Under the pieces are notes generated by a model. The model searched no databases, was not told where the DNA came from, and worked only from the letters and a program-made list of their open reading frames with translations. A stretch of 64,000 bases of DNA, taken from contig NZ_CP109000.1 of assembly GCF_036226605.1 (NCBI RefSeq), positions 7,250,501 to 7,314,500 of the forward strand. Reading direction: 5' to 3'. The position numbers were made by a program, and so were the translations under genes. The DNA is from Streptomyces sp. NBC_00704. GTDB taxonomy: Bacteria > Actinomycetota > Actinomycetes > Streptomycetales > Streptomycetaceae. Every line of letters starts with the position of its first letter. Positions within the stretch are counted from its first letter, which is position 1. Shown here piece by piece: positions 25,215 through 34,114 of this stretch.

Positions 25215-26897
25215 TTACCGCCGGTACAGGGTGATCGAGTGCCCGACCTCGTCGACCGCCGTGCTGGAGCGGAGCAGCGCCGCCAGCCGGCCCCGCGCCG
25301 TGGCGGCGGCCGAGTCCGAGACGACCAGCAGTCCGTGCACCTCGCGCGCGGGCGCCCGGCGCGGATCGGAGGCCTCGATGCCGTAGTGGCCGGGCAGCCC
25401 GCTGCCCTTGTACACGAGCCACACCCGCTCGCCCGGATACCGCTCGCGCAGCCGGTCCGCCAGCCGTCCCAGGTCCTGGCCCCAGTCCACGTTGGAGTCG
25501 TGCAGCCGCAGATGCGTCCCGGCCGGCCCGCCGAACGCCTCGTTGGAGTACGGCAGGTAGTAGGGAAACGTCCGCAGGGAACTGACGGCGACGAACGCGA
25601 CCAGGGCCGCCGTCGCCGCCGTCGCCGCCGTCGCCGCCGGCGTCCACCGCCGGCGCACCGTCGGGACGCAGCCCGCGGCCACCGCGAGGAACATCGGCAG
25701 GAAGACGGCGTACCGGGTGCCCAGGTCCCGGGAGCCGGACATGGCCGAGGCGAGCAGCACGGCGGCCGGCGCCAGCACGTACGGCGCCGCGGGCCGCAGC
25801 CGGCGCACCGCGACCGTCGCGACGGCCCCGGCCGCCCACAGGGCGAGCATGCCGAGCGGGGTCTTCACGACGAGCGCGACCGGCAGGTAGTACCACCGGG
25901 CCCCGGAGTACAGGCGCCCGAACAGGAAGCCCTGCCAGGCCTGGTTCTCCAGGCCGAACTGGACCCGCATGCCGTCCCGGTACGCCGCCGGGAACGGCAG
26001 CGCCCGGACGACGAGCCCGCGCACGCCGTGCACCACGGGCACGTGCGTCGCGTGCGGGTCCCACCGCAGCCGCGGGTCCACCGCGAGGTACGCCGCCCAG
26101 ACGACGGCCACCGCGGCCACCGTCACGACCCCCGCCCCCAGCAGGGCCCTGCGGACGTCGCGCGGGCGGCGGGCCCACACCGACAGCGCCGCCAGGGCGG
26201 CCAGCACCGGGACCGCGGGCAGGGTGCTCATCTTCGTGGCCAGCGCCGCGCCCAACGCGACGCCCGCCGCCGCGAGGCACAGGCGCGGCCTGCCGTGCCG
26301 GGCCCGCCACAGGAGCCACGCCGAGGTCAGCAGGAAGCCCGCGGCGGGCACGTCCAGCGTGGCCAGCGAGCCGTGGGCGACGACGTCGGGGGAGAGGGTG
26401 TACAGGGCGAGCGCGGTGAGCGCCGCGACGGGGCTGGCCAGGTCGCGGGCGAAGGCGAACACCACCAGGCCGAACGCCAGGGTCAGGGCGATCACGGGCA
26501 GTCTGGCCCACAGCATCAGCCGTCCGGGATCGTTGCCTGACTCGTACAGCAGACGGCGGCCCGCGTCCTCCTGGGCGCCGGTGAAGGGGGCGCCGACGTG
26601 CGGGCGGGCGAGGGCGACGCCCGCCGCGACGACGAGCTTGCCGAGCGGCGGGTGCTCAGGGTTGTGGCGCACCCGGTGCTCGTGCAGGTACTCGGCCGCC
26701 GTGGCCACGTACACCGGTTCGTCGACGGTCGGCGTCTGCTGTACCGCGGCCGTGACCATCGCGAACGCCATCTGGGCGAGCAGCACGGCCGCGAGGAGCG
26801 GGACGAGCAGCCGTCGGCGGCCCGCCGGCGCGGGCGGCCTCGCCCTCGCGCCGGACGTGCTCTCCTCGTCCCTGTGCGGTGCGTGTGTGCGCGCCAT
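25215..26897 (-). CDS. GT39-family (PMT/ArnT-like) membrane glycosyltransferase
   Basis: A 560-residue polytopic protein predicted to transfer a sugar from a polyprenyl-phosphate carrier on the outer face of the membrane. The first external loop after the first membrane helix carries TVDEPVYVATAAEYL; its D-E pair is the catalytic signature of the PMT/ArnT superfamily. About nine to eleven further hydrophobic segments follow. A C-terminal soluble portion contains NVDWGQDLGRLADRLRE, a pattern common in bacterial homologues. An Ala-Ala-Thr repeat lies in one loop. The acceptor (protein, lipid or wall polymer) is unknown. It is followed closely by the RpiR gene. Confidence 0.88.
   Translation of the reverse strand: MARTHAPHRDEESTSGARARPPAPAGRRRLLVPLLAAVLLAQMAFAMVTAAVQQTPTVDEPVYVATAAEYLHEHRVRHNPEHPPLGKLVVAAGVALARPHVGAPFTGAQEDAGRRLLYESGNDPGRLMLWARLPVIALTLAFGLVVFAFARDLASPVAALTALALYTLSPDVVAHGSLATLDVPAAGFLLTSAWLLWRARHGRPRLCLAAAGVALGAALATKMSTLPAVPVLAALAALSVWARRPRDVRRALLGAGVVTVAAVAVVWAAYLAVDPRLRWDPHATHVPVVHGVRGLVVRALPFPAAYRDGMRVQFGLENQAWQGFLFGRLYSGARWYYLPVALVVKTPLGMLALWAAGAVATVAVRRLRPAAPYVLAPAAVLLASAMSGSRDLGTRYAVFLPMFLAVAAGCVPTVRRRWTPAATAATAATAALVAFVAVSSLRTFPYYLPYSNEAFGGPAGTHLRLHDSNVDWGQDLGRLADRLRERYPGERVWLVYKGSGLPGHYGIEASDPRRAPAREVHGLLVVSDSAAATARGRLAALLRSSTAVDEVGHSITLYRR
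25606..25638. repeat. 9-bp in-frame microsatellite inside the GT39 gene
   Basis: GCCGCCGTC is repeated about 3.7 times and encodes an Ala-Ala-Thr repeat in a loop between two membrane helices. Such repeats change length by slippage without shifting the frame. Confidence 0.7.
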
Positions 26898-26993
26898 CGT
26901 CCGCCCCGCGGTCGCACCGCCGGGCGGCGGCGGGAGCGCCGCCCGGCGGGCCCGCCGGGGCCCGCCGCACGCCGGCTCCCGCCGCGCGGGGCG

Positions 26994-28910
26994 TCACCGC
27001 TTCAGAAGTCGTACCGACAGACCGTCCGCCGTGTACACGGGTACGGCCCGCAGCCGGTCGGAGTTCAGCTCAACACGGTCGAACTGCCCGCGCAACGCCG
27101 AGGCGGCGATCACCGGGACGAGCGTTCCCGCGGCCGGGGGCCGTTCGTCGTCCAGCCGCAGCGACAGCACCGCGCCGCGGTCCAGCCGCACCCGGCCGGA
27201 GACGGTGACGGCGGGCCCGTGGTGTCCGCGCAGCGTCAGGTCCAGCACCGCGCCGGCCTCCTGCACCCACGCGCCGCACGCCCGCACGGGCGTCTGCGCG
27301 CGCAGCGTGCCGCCGGTGAGCCGCACATCGCCCTGGCCGAGCGCGTTCGGGTGCCCGGCGACGAGCACGCCCGCCTCCAGCACGGTGCCGCCGTGGTAGC
27401 GGTTGTGGCCGGTCAGGGTGAGCGTGCCGGACCCGCGCTTGGTCAGACCGCCCCGGCCGTCGATGTCGTTGCGCCAGGCGTCGGCCGCGTGGAAGCCGCC
27501 CCGGGCCGCGTCCAGGGTGACCGTCACGTCGCGCTCGAAGGAGCCGTAGCCGTCGGCCGCCGCGAACAGGTCGAGCCGCCCCCACTGCTCGAAGCCGTCC
27601 AGCAGGACGTAGCCGGAGGGCAGCGCCGTCGTGCGCAGCACGTCACGGCGCTGGGCCGCGCTGAGGTAGGGCTGCCGCGTCTCCAGCAGCACCTCGGCGC
27701 CCTTGGGCACGGTCAGGGGCTCCTTGCGTCCCTCCCGCGGCAGGACGTAGGTGAGCCGGGGCGCGATCGCGCGGGCGTTGGCCTCGCGGTCGCCGTACTC
27801 GTCCCCGGCGTCGGAGTGCCCATAAGCGAACAGGGTGTCCGGGGTCGTGCCGGTCGTCCGCGTGAAGTAGGCCAGGGCCTGGGCCCGCGCGGCCGCCTTC
27901 AGTTCGGCGTTGGCCGGGTCGGCGAGCGCGGCGGCGGCCAGCGCGGTGGCCATGACGCGCCCGCCCAGCACGTCGACGGTCGAGTGCATGCCGGAGACGA
28001 TCCGGGTGTGGCTGAGGTGCAGGGCGCGCGTCACCAGCTCCTGGAACCGCTCGGGGACGGCGTACGCGTAGGCCAGCGACGCCAGGTGGAAGGCGTTGGT
28101 GTGCCCGCTCGGGAAACCGCCGTCGTCGGCGGGGGAGGTGCCGCGCTGGCGCAGCAGCTGCGGGACGACGACCACCTGGGAGTCGTAGACGGGGTAGCCG
28201 AGCGCGTCCGTCCTGCCGGTGTCGACGACCTGGCTGTGCTCGTTCATGCGCCACGGCCGCGGGTACTGGTAGGCGTACTTGCTCGGGTTGCCCGAGGCGA
28301 AGCTGCCCCGCACGGTGTCCACGAGCTTGGCCACCAGGCCGAGTTCGGAGTCGTACGAGCCGGCGCCCAGCGCGGAGCCGGCGGGCGCGTCGGCGGGCAC
28401 GGCGTCGTCGATCTTGGTGGCGGGGACGGTGTCCGGCGCGCGGGTGATGGACGTGACCGCCTTGGCGCCGGTCCGGTAGAGGTCCGCCAGCGGGCCCAGG
28501 CCGCCGATCATCGCGTAGCTCTGGTGCTGGCGGTCGTAGACGAAGGCCTCCCTGCCCTGCGCCTCGGTGCGGGCCCGCGTGACCGCGACGCAGTAGCGCA
28601 CGTTGGCGCGCAGGATGTCGGGCCGCAGGGGCGTGCCCGTGTTCCAGGCGGAGCCGGTCTTCCACACCCGCGCGAAGCCGCCGAGGGCGCGCACCACGGC
28701 GTTGGTCTCGGGCGTGAGGTTGGCGGAGACGTTCGTCTTGTAGTCGTCGACGAACGCGAGCGGGGCGGTGGCGGCCTTGGCGTCGGCGGCTCCCAGCCAC
28801 GACACCAGCGTCGGGGCGGCGACCAGGGCCGCCGAGCCTCCCAGGGAGGTCTTCAGAAAGCGCCTGCGGTTCACGGCCGAGGGGGTGGGGAGCCCGGCGG
28901 AGGACGGCAT
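26994..28910 (-). CDS. Tat-exported PAP2-family phosphatase with autotransporter-type beta-strand repeat
   Basis: A 638-residue exported protein. The start MPSSAG precedes a twin-arginine signal, NRRRFLKTSLGG, and a hydrophobic stretch. The PAP2/haloperoxidase-type active site is split over YQYPRPWRMN, GGFPSGHTNAFHL and LSHTRIVSGMHSTVDV. These supply the conserved Arg, Ser-Gly-His and Arg/His residues of acid phosphatases. A C-terminal region (about residues 500-570) has the pattern LTKRGSGTLTLTGHNRYHGG and a GTVLEAGVLV strand, matching the autotransporter-associated beta-strand repeat. That repeat is best known from Gram-negative autotransporters and is unusual here. The substrate is unknown. 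Confidence 0.88.
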   Translation of the reverse strand: MPSSAGLPTPSAVNRRRFLKTSLGGSAALVAAPTLVSWLGAADAKAATAPLAFVDDYKTNVSANLTPETNAVVRALGGFARVWKTGSAWNTGTPLRPDILRANVRYCVAVTRARTEAQGREAFVYDRQHQSYAMIGGLGPLADLYRTGAKAVTSITRAPDTVPATKIDDAVPADAPAGSALGAGSYDSELGLVAKLVDTVRGSFASGNPSKYAYQYPRPWRMNEHSQVVDTGRTDALGYPVYDSQVVVVPQLLRQRGTSPADDGGFPSGHTNAFHLASLAYAYAVPERFQELVTRALHLSHTRIVSGMHSTVDVLGGRVMATALAAAALADPANAELKAAARAQALAYFTRTTGTTPDTLFAYGHSDAGDEYGDREANARAIAPRLTYVLPREGRKEPLTVPKGAEVLLETRQPYLSAAQRRDVLRTTALPSGYVLLDGFEQWGRLDLFAAADGYGSFERDVTVTLDAARGGFHAADAWRNDIDGRGGLTKRGSGTLTLTGHNRYHGGTVLEAGVLVAGHPNALGQGDVRLTGGTLRAQTPVRACGAWVQEAGAVLDLTLRGHHGPAVTVSGRVRLDRGAVLSLRLDDERPPAAGTLVPVIAASALRGQFDRVELNSDRLRAVPVYTADGLSVRLLKR

Positions 28911-29099
28911 GGATGTGCCTCTCTCGAGTTCTCCGGCCGCGCGGCCGGAGGAAGGAGGTGCGCGCGTGCGCCCGTCCGGCCGGTGCCGGCCGGTGAGCCG
29001 CATGACGCGCCTGAGCGAAGATCTACGGCCGGGTCGCGTCGCCTGCGCGAGGACCCGGCGACCGGTGCGTGTCGCCGAGGTGAACGTGCGGATGTCCGC

Positions 29100-30008
29100 T
29101 CACAGCAGCGAACGGGCCAGCGCCACCGCGCCCTCGACGGGCGGCGCGGTCAGCGGCCGGGGCCGTGCTCCCGGCAGGGCGTCGGCGAGGGCCGCGCTGA
29201 ACGCGTCGTACAGTGCGGGCCGGCCGAGGACGGTGCCGCCCGCCACGACCACGTCGTCGACCGGGACCCCGCGCGCGGCGAGTCCGGCGACGAGCGCGGC
29301 GAGCGCACGGGCGGCGTCGCCGATCACGGCGGCGGCGAGCGCGGAGCCCTCGGCGGCCGCCGTGAAGACGACGGGAGCGTGCCGCCCCCACTCGGCGGAG
29401 ACGTCCGTGGCGCTCTCCAGCGCCGCGCCCAGCGCCGGCACCTCGGGCACGCCGAACGAGTCGAGCAGGCCGAGCGCGAGGGCGTCGGGTTCCTCGCCCC
29501 GGTCGTGCGCGGCCCACACGGCGCGGGCCGCCTCGCGGACGAGACCGGCGCCGCCGCCCTCGTCGCCGAGGACCGCGCCCCAGCCGCCCACCTGGACGAC
29601 CGTGCCGTCGGGCAGCGTGCCCACCGCCACCGAACCGGTGCCGGCCACCAGGCCGACGCCCTTGTCCAGGCCCGCGGCCGGAACGAGCAGCTCGGCGTCG
29701 CCCACGACCCGCACGGGGACCCCGAGCCGTTCCCTCAGCGCGACGCGGAGCCGCGCGCACTGCGGGGGCGTCTCACAGGCGTGCGCCCCCACCGCGACCG
29801 CCGAGGGGAGCACGCCCGGGGGAAGGACCTCGCGGACGAGAGCGGCCAGCCGGTCCGCCGCGGCCGCCGGCTCGTGCGGCCGCCAGCCGCTGGTGGCGCG
29901 GACGTGGTCGGCCACGACGTCGACGCCCGTGACGGCGCGCAGACGCGTCTTGGTGCCGCCCACGTCGATGCCGACCACGAGGGGGCCCGAAGGGGGAGAG
30001 TCCTGCAC
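29100..30008 (-). CDS. N-acetylglucosamine-kinase-like protein (BadF/BadG/BcrA/BcrD ATPase family)
   Basis: A 302-residue actin-fold sugar kinase. The phosphate-1 loop is VVGIDVGGTKTRLRAV near residue 12. A second glycine loop, VGLVAGTGSVAVG, and GGWGAVLGDEGGGAGL follow; these are hallmarks of the GlcNAc kinase / BcrA-type family. An adenosine motif, VVVAGGTVLGRP, is near residue 255. It would phosphorylate an imported amino sugar or related hexose in the cytoplasm. The GTG start follows AGAGG. It is divergent from a ROK regulator, with a palindrome in the shared upstream region, so co-regulation with the downstream ABC operon is likely. Confidence 0.87.
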   Translation of the reverse strand: MQDSPPSGPLVVGIDVGGTKTRLRAVTGVDVVADHVRATSGWRPHEPAAAADRLAALVREVLPPGVLPSAVAVGAHACETPPQCARLRVALRERLGVPVRVVGDAELLVPAAGLDKGVGLVAGTGSVAVGTLPDGTVVQVGGWGAVLGDEGGGAGLVREAARAVWAAHDRGEEPDALALGLLDSFGVPEVPALGAALESATDVSAEWGRHAPVVFTAAAEGSALAAAVIGDAARALAALVAGLAARGVPVDDVVVAGGTVLGRPALYDAFSAALADALPGARPRPLTAPPVEGAVALARSLL

Positions 30009-30152
30009 GGATCCTCTTTCGTCGATACGCCGGAAAGCTGCGACGGCGGGCGAACCGTGACCACGCGGGAGTGACCTGAACTGCTGACCTGATGAACTAG
30101 GGAAGCCCCGGGACGGGCCTCTGACGAAGCACGGCAGGCGTATACCGTGAAG

Positions 30153-30176
30153 TTCGTTAGGAAGTTAACTAACGAA
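30153..30176. promoter_or_regulatory. operator candidate in the kinase-ROK divergent promoter region
   Basis: TTCGTTAG (30153-30160) and CTAACGAA (30169-30176) form a perfect 8-bp inverted repeat around the AT-rich spacer GAAGTTAA, which itself contains GTTAAC-like symmetry. It is the only AT-rich element in the 322-bp intergenic region 30009-30330 and lies 145 bp from the kinase start and 155 bp from the ROK start. ROK regulators often bind such sites. I saw no further gene in the region. Confidence 0.6.
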
Positions 30177-30330
30177 GTACAGTGCGTCAAGAGGAATCGC
30201 GCGCTCGACCACCGGGCAGCCTTACGCGGCGGCCGCGGGGCGGGAACGCGCGACGTCGGTGCATCCCATCGCCGCCGGCCCGCCGAGACCCTCGGCCGGG
30301 CGCGCGGCCCCGTACCCGCTGGGGGAATCT

Positions 30331-31476
30331 GTGGAACTCGACGTGGTTGAAGCCCCCCGCCTGACCGAGAGCGCGAGCGCCGTGTTCGCCGTGCTGGCCC
30401 AGGCGGGCAGCGCGACCCGGCCCCAGCTCGCGAGCCTGGCGGGACTGTCCAAACCGACGGTGTCCTCCGCCGTCGCCGAGCTGGAGGGCGCCCGGCTCGC
30501 CGCCCACTCCGGCACCGCCTCCAGCGGCACCGGCCGCTCCGCCGCCGTCTACTGCCTCGGCCCGGCCGCCGGCGCCGTGCTCGCCGTCGACCTCGGTCCC
30601 GCCCTCACCCGGGTCCGGGGCAGCGCCCTGGACGGAACCCCCCTCGCCGAGGCCACGGCCTCCCGCGAGGACGCCGCCGACGCCGTGCGCGAGGCTCTCG
30701 GCGCGCTGCCCGAGGGCGTTCCGCTGCGCTCCATCGTCGTCGCGGTGGGCGACGTCCTCGCGCCCGACCGGCGGGGCAGCGGCATGCGGCCCGCCACCGC
30801 CAAGGCGGGACCGGTCTTCGACGCCATGGCCGTGGCGCTGCCGCCCGGCGTCCCCGTCCATCTGGAGAACAACGTCAACTGCGCGGCGCTCGCGGAACTG
30901 CACGAGGGCGCCGCCCGGGGCCGCCACACGTTCGGCTATCTGCGGATCGGCGTCGGCGTCGGTCTGGGCATCGTCGTCGCGGGGCAGGTGCTGCGCGGCT
31001 CCAACGGCGCCGCCGGCGAGCTGGCGCGGCTGCCCTACCCCTGGGACGACGGCCGTGAACCGCGCCAGGAGGCCCTGGAGGAGTACATCGGCGCCCGCTC
31101 CCTGCTGCGCCGGGCCGGCGCGGCCTGGCAGCCCTCCGACGGCCCCTGCCCGCGCACCACCGACCGGCTGTTCGCCCTCGCCGGACAGGGTGTGCGGCCG
31201 GCCCGTGACGTGGTCGCGCGGCACGCGGTGGACGTCGGCCGGCTGGCCGCCGCCGTGACCGCCGTGCTGGACCCCGGACTGATCGTGCTGGGGGGCTCCA
31301 CCGGCGCGGATCCCCAGCTCCTGCCCGGGGTGCGGACCGAACTGGCACGGCTGAGCTGGCCCACCGAGGTGGTCAGCAGCACGGTCGGGGATTCCGGCAC
31401 CGTGGCGGGCGCGGCACGGCTCGCGGTCGCCCGGGGAGTCCAAACCGTGACCCAGACCGCGCGGGCTGAGGATTGA
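30331..31476 (+). CDS. ROK-family transcriptional regulator
   Basis: A 381-residue ROK repressor. An N-terminal winged helix-turn-helix covers about residues 15-70 (RPQLASLAGLSKPTVSSAV). The C-terminal ROK domain has VLAVDLGPALTRVRG, the effector-pocket segment VHLENNVNCAALAE, and IGVGVGLGIVVAGQVLRGSN. The family's zinc-binding cysteine motif (CGCxGCxE) is not visible; the equivalent region reads RLPYPWDDGREPRQEALEEY. Loss of those cysteines is seen in other actinobacterial ROK regulators. The GTG follows GGGGGAATCT. It is divergent from the sugar kinase and upstream of the ABC operon, so sugar-responsive control of both is likely. Confidence 0.88.
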   Translation: MELDVVEAPRLTESASAVFAVLAQAGSATRPQLASLAGLSKPTVSSAVAELEGARLAAHSGTASSGTGRSAAVYCLGPAAGAVLAVDLGPALTRVRGSALDGTPLAEATASREDAADAVREALGALPEGVPLRSIVVAVGDVLAPDRRGSGMRPATAKAGPVFDAMAVALPPGVPVHLENNVNCAALAELHEGAARGRHTFGYLRIGVGVGLGIVVAGQVLRGSNGAAGELARLPYPWDDGREPRQEALEEYIGARSLLRRAGAAWQPSDGPCPRTTDRLFALAGQGVRPARDVVARHAVDVGRLAAAVTAVLDPGLIVLGGSTGADPQLLPGVRTELARLSWPTEVVSSTVGDSGTVAGAARLAVARGVQTVTQTARAED

Positions 31477-31508
31477 CGGTTTCCGACTCGGTCTGCCAAT
31501 GTCCGGAC

Positions 31509-31516
31509 AAGCGCTT
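31509..31516. promoter_or_regulatory. LacI/ROK-type operator core upstream of the ABC operon
   Basis: AAGCGCTT, in the context ACAAGCGCTTTCTA, is the symmetrical core found in many sugar-responsive operators. It lies 238 bp before the binding-protein start, in the gap after the ROK gene. No gene is supported in 31477-31753. Confidence 0.4.
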
Positions 31517-31753
31517 TCTAAGTCGGTCGGGACACCGGCTTGGGGTGAGCGTCCCGCCCGTGCCCCATGAGGCACGGCAGCCGCACGAGGGCGTGCTCGT
31601 ACGGTGACGGCCCGCAGGCCGGGGAACGCACCCGCACAGGCGACGCGGCCGGGCGAGGCCGCGCCCCCGGAGAGCGAACCTCCTGCACAATGCACCCGTG
31701 CCGCTGGGTCGGCGCCGTGCTCCGTCCCCTATGACGAAAAAAAGGGATCGAAG

Positions 31754-33082
31754 ATGACCATTGTGGGTGTGCGGCGCTCCCGCCGACTCGGCCGCGGCGG
31801 CATACGCCGCCTTGTCCCCCTCGCTGCCGTGGCCTCGGCAGGAGCCCTGCTGCTGACCGCCTGCGGTTCGGACGGCGGCTCCGGCGGCACCTCCAAGTCG
31901 CTGACGTTCTGGATCTCCACGGTTCCGGGACAGGACGCGGGCTGGAAGAAGATGGTGGCGCAGTACAAGAAGGAAGCCGGCGTCGACGTCAAGCTGGTCA
32001 ACATCCCCTACGACGGCTACACGACGAAGCTGAAGAACGCCGCCCAGGCCAACTCCCTGCCCGACGTGGCGGCCGTGCCGGCGCTGGACCCCATCTGGTC
32101 GTCCAAGCTCATCGACCTCAGCTCCATCGCCGGCGACAAGACCAACAAGATCAACGCCAACTTCCTCGCCAAGGACTCCTCCGGCAAGGTGCTGGCCATC
32201 CCCTCGGACGTCACCGCGTCCGGCATGTTCATCAACAAGTCGCTGTTCGAGAAGGCCAAGGTGCCCTTCCCGACGTCGCCCTCGAAGACCTGGACCTGGA
32301 CCGAGTTCATCGCTGCGGCCAACAAGGTCCGCGAGAAGACCGGCGCCAAGTACTCCCTCACCTTCGACCAGTCGCCCTCCCGGCTGCGCGCCATGGTGTA
32401 CGAGATGGGCGGCAAGTACGTCCACGCCGACGACTCCGGCAAGTTCTCGGTGGACGAGCCGACCAAGAAGGCCGTGAACTACTTCGTCGGGCTGAACGAC
32501 GACAAGACCATGCCGAAGTCGGTGTGGACCAGCGGCGCCGACCCGTCGGCCATGTTCCAGAGCGGTGACGTGGTCGCCTTCTGGTCCGGCGTGTGGCAGG
32601 TCGCCAACTTCGCGGACGGCATCAAGAAGTTCGACTGGGCCAGCGTCCCGACCCCCGCGCAGCCCGTGCAGGCCAGCGACGTCAACAGCGGCGGCATGAT
32701 GGTCGGCTTCAACAACAACGGCGACGCCGCGACCGCCGCGACCAAGTTCATGTCCTGGCTGTACGAGCCGGACCACTACCGCGCGCTGTGCGAGACGTCC
32801 GGCTTCCTGCCCGTCGAGAGCGGACTGAACCCGAAGTACCCCTTCACCTCCGAGGCGGCGCAGGCGGCGTTCAAGCTGTACAACGAGGAGATCCCGCTCT
32901 ACGCCCCGATCTCCGGCTACTTCAACGGCGCGCAGACCAACTGGGTGCTGAAGGGCAAGAGCCTCACCGAGGACCCGACCAAGACGGAACTCGGCAAGGC
33001 GATCAACGGCCAGCAGTCGGCCGACAAGGCCCTGGAGAACATCGTGGCCGGCTACAACCAGCAGGTCGGCGGCGGATCGTAG
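31754..33082 (+). CDS. sugar ABC transporter substrate-binding lipoprotein
   Basis: A 442-residue family-1 extracellular solute-binding protein. The signal peptide ends in the lipobox LLTAC, with Cys37 as the lipidated residue. The mature part starts SKSLTFWISTVPGQ. It has the usual two-lobe pattern with aromatic ligand-contact residues (MFINKSLFEKA, FWSGVWQVANFADG, YEPDHYRALCE). The ATG at 31754 follows AAAGGGATCGAAG. It is the first gene of an operon with two permeases. No ATPase is present, which is normal in Streptomyces, where a shared MsiK-type ATPase energises many sugar importers. The sugar is unknown. Confidence 0.93.
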   Translation: MTIVGVRRSRRLGRGGIRRLVPLAAVASAGALLLTACGSDGGSGGTSKSLTFWISTVPGQDAGWKKMVAQYKKEAGVDVKLVNIPYDGYTTKLKNAAQANSLPDVAAVPALDPIWSSKLIDLSSIAGDKTNKINANFLAKDSSGKVLAIPSDVTASGMFINKSLFEKAKVPFPTSPSKTWTWTEFIAAANKVREKTGAKYSLTFDQSPSRLRAMVYEMGGKYVHADDSGKFSVDEPTKKAVNYFVGLNDDKTMPKSVWTSGADPSAMFQSGDVVAFWSGVWQVANFADGIKKFDWASVPTPAQPVQASDVNSGGMMVGFNNNGDAATAATKFMSWLYEPDHYRALCETSGFLPVESGLNPKYPFTSEAAQAAFKLYNEEIPLYAPISGYFNGAQTNWVLKGKSLTEDPTKTELGKAINGQQSADKALENIVAGYNQQVGGGS

Positions 33083-33087
33083 GCCGC

Positions 33088-33128
33088 GGGGCCGGGCGGC
33101 GGGATCGAACCGCCGCCGCCCCGGCCCC
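33088..33128 (+). terminator. intra-operon hairpin (attenuator) after the binding-protein gene
   Basis: GGGGCCGGGCGGCGG (33088-33102) pairs imperfectly with CCGCCGCCGCCCCGGCCCC (33110-33128) around a short loop, 6 bp after the binding-protein stop and 72 bp before the permease start. Such hairpins lower permease expression relative to the binding protein. Confidence 0.55.
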
Positions 33129-33199
33129 GGCGCCTGCCTGATGCCGGGCTCACCGCACGAGCCCACCGAGATCCCTCCCACCAGCACGGAGTCAGGAAG

Positions 33200-34114
33200 A
33201 TGACCAAACGCGCCCCGGACGTGTCCGTGAGCCCGCCCAGGCGACGACGCGGCACCTACGTCTTCGCGCCGCTCGTCCTCATCGCGGCCAACGTCGTGCT
33301 CTTCTCGCTGTTCTTCGTCTGGCCGGCGGCGATCGGGCTCGTCTACTCCTTCACGAACTACACGGGCGTCGGAGCGTTCCAGTTCACCGGACTGGACAAC
33401 TACCAGCACCTCATCGAGGACTCCGCCTTCTACGGCGCGCTCACCCGGACCCTGCTGTACGCCGTGCTCTTCGTGCCGCTGAACTTCGGGCTGTCGCTGC
33501 TCGCCGCCAACCTGGTGGTGAACAAGCACGCCAAGGGCGCGTCCGTGGCGCGCGTCGTCTTCTTCGTCCCGTGGCTGCTGTCGCCCATCGTCGTCGGCGT
33601 CCTGTGGCGCTGGCTCTTCGGCGAGAACTTCGGCCTGGTCAACTACGTCATCGAGAAGCTCGGCGGCAGCGCCGTCCCCTGGCAGTCAAACGCGGACCTG
33701 TCGCTGATCGTGGTGGTGATGGCGGCCTCCTGGGCCTGGACCGGCTTCTCGATGCTGCTGTTCATCGCGGCGATCAAGAACGTGCCGGTGTCGTACTACG
33801 AGGCTGCCGCGCTCGACGGCGCCGGCCCGTGGCGCCAGTTCGTCAGCATCACGCTGCCGAGCATCGCGCCCACCTCGTTCATCGTGATCCTGCTCAACAC
33901 GATCAACGCGATGAAGGAGTACCCGGTGTTCGTCGCCCTCAACAACGGCGGGCCCGGAACGTCCAACAACCTCCTCGTCCAGTACATCTACGAGACCGGC
34001 TTCAAGCGTGGCCAGATCGGCTACGCGAGCGCCGCGTCGTTCGTGCTCATGCTCATCCTGATGACCGTCGCGCTGGTCCAGCTCTTCGTCAACCGGCGGG
34101 TGGAGAACCGATGA
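33200..34114 (+). CDS. sugar ABC transporter permease (MalF-type)
   Basis: A 304-residue inner-membrane permease with six predicted helices. After a basic N-terminus come FAPLVLIAANVVLFSLFFVW and five further hydrophobic segments. The EAA loop that contacts the ATPase reads YYEAAALDGAGPWRQF, with the conserved Gly, at about residues 197-212. CAGGAAG precedes the ATG. Its stop codon overlaps the start of the second permease in ATGA, giving translational coupling. It pairs with the lipoprotein upstream. Confidence 0.93.
   Translation: MTKRAPDVSVSPPRRRRGTYVFAPLVLIAANVVLFSLFFVWPAAIGLVYSFTNYTGVGAFQFTGLDNYQHLIEDSAFYGALTRTLLYAVLFVPLNFGLSLLAANLVVNKHAKGASVARVVFFVPWLLSPIVVGVLWRWLFGENFGLVNYVIEKLGGSAVPWQSNADLSLIVVVMAASWAWTGFSMLLFIAAIKNVPVSYYEAAALDGAGPWRQFVSITLPSIAPTSFIVILLNTINAMKEYPVFVALNNGGPGTSNNLLVQYIYETGFKRGQIGYASAASFVLMLILMTVALVQLFVNRRVENR

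Noticed and set aside
25606..25638. Phase-variable switch in the GT39 gene
   Set aside because: The repeat unit is 9 bp, so length changes keep the frame and cannot switch the gene off.
27821..27840. In-frame TTA (bldA-dependent) leucine codon in the phosphatase gene
   Set aside because: The TTA on the minus strand is out of frame; the codons read GCT TAT. No in-frame TTA codon was noticed in the genes I examined, but I did not scan every codon.
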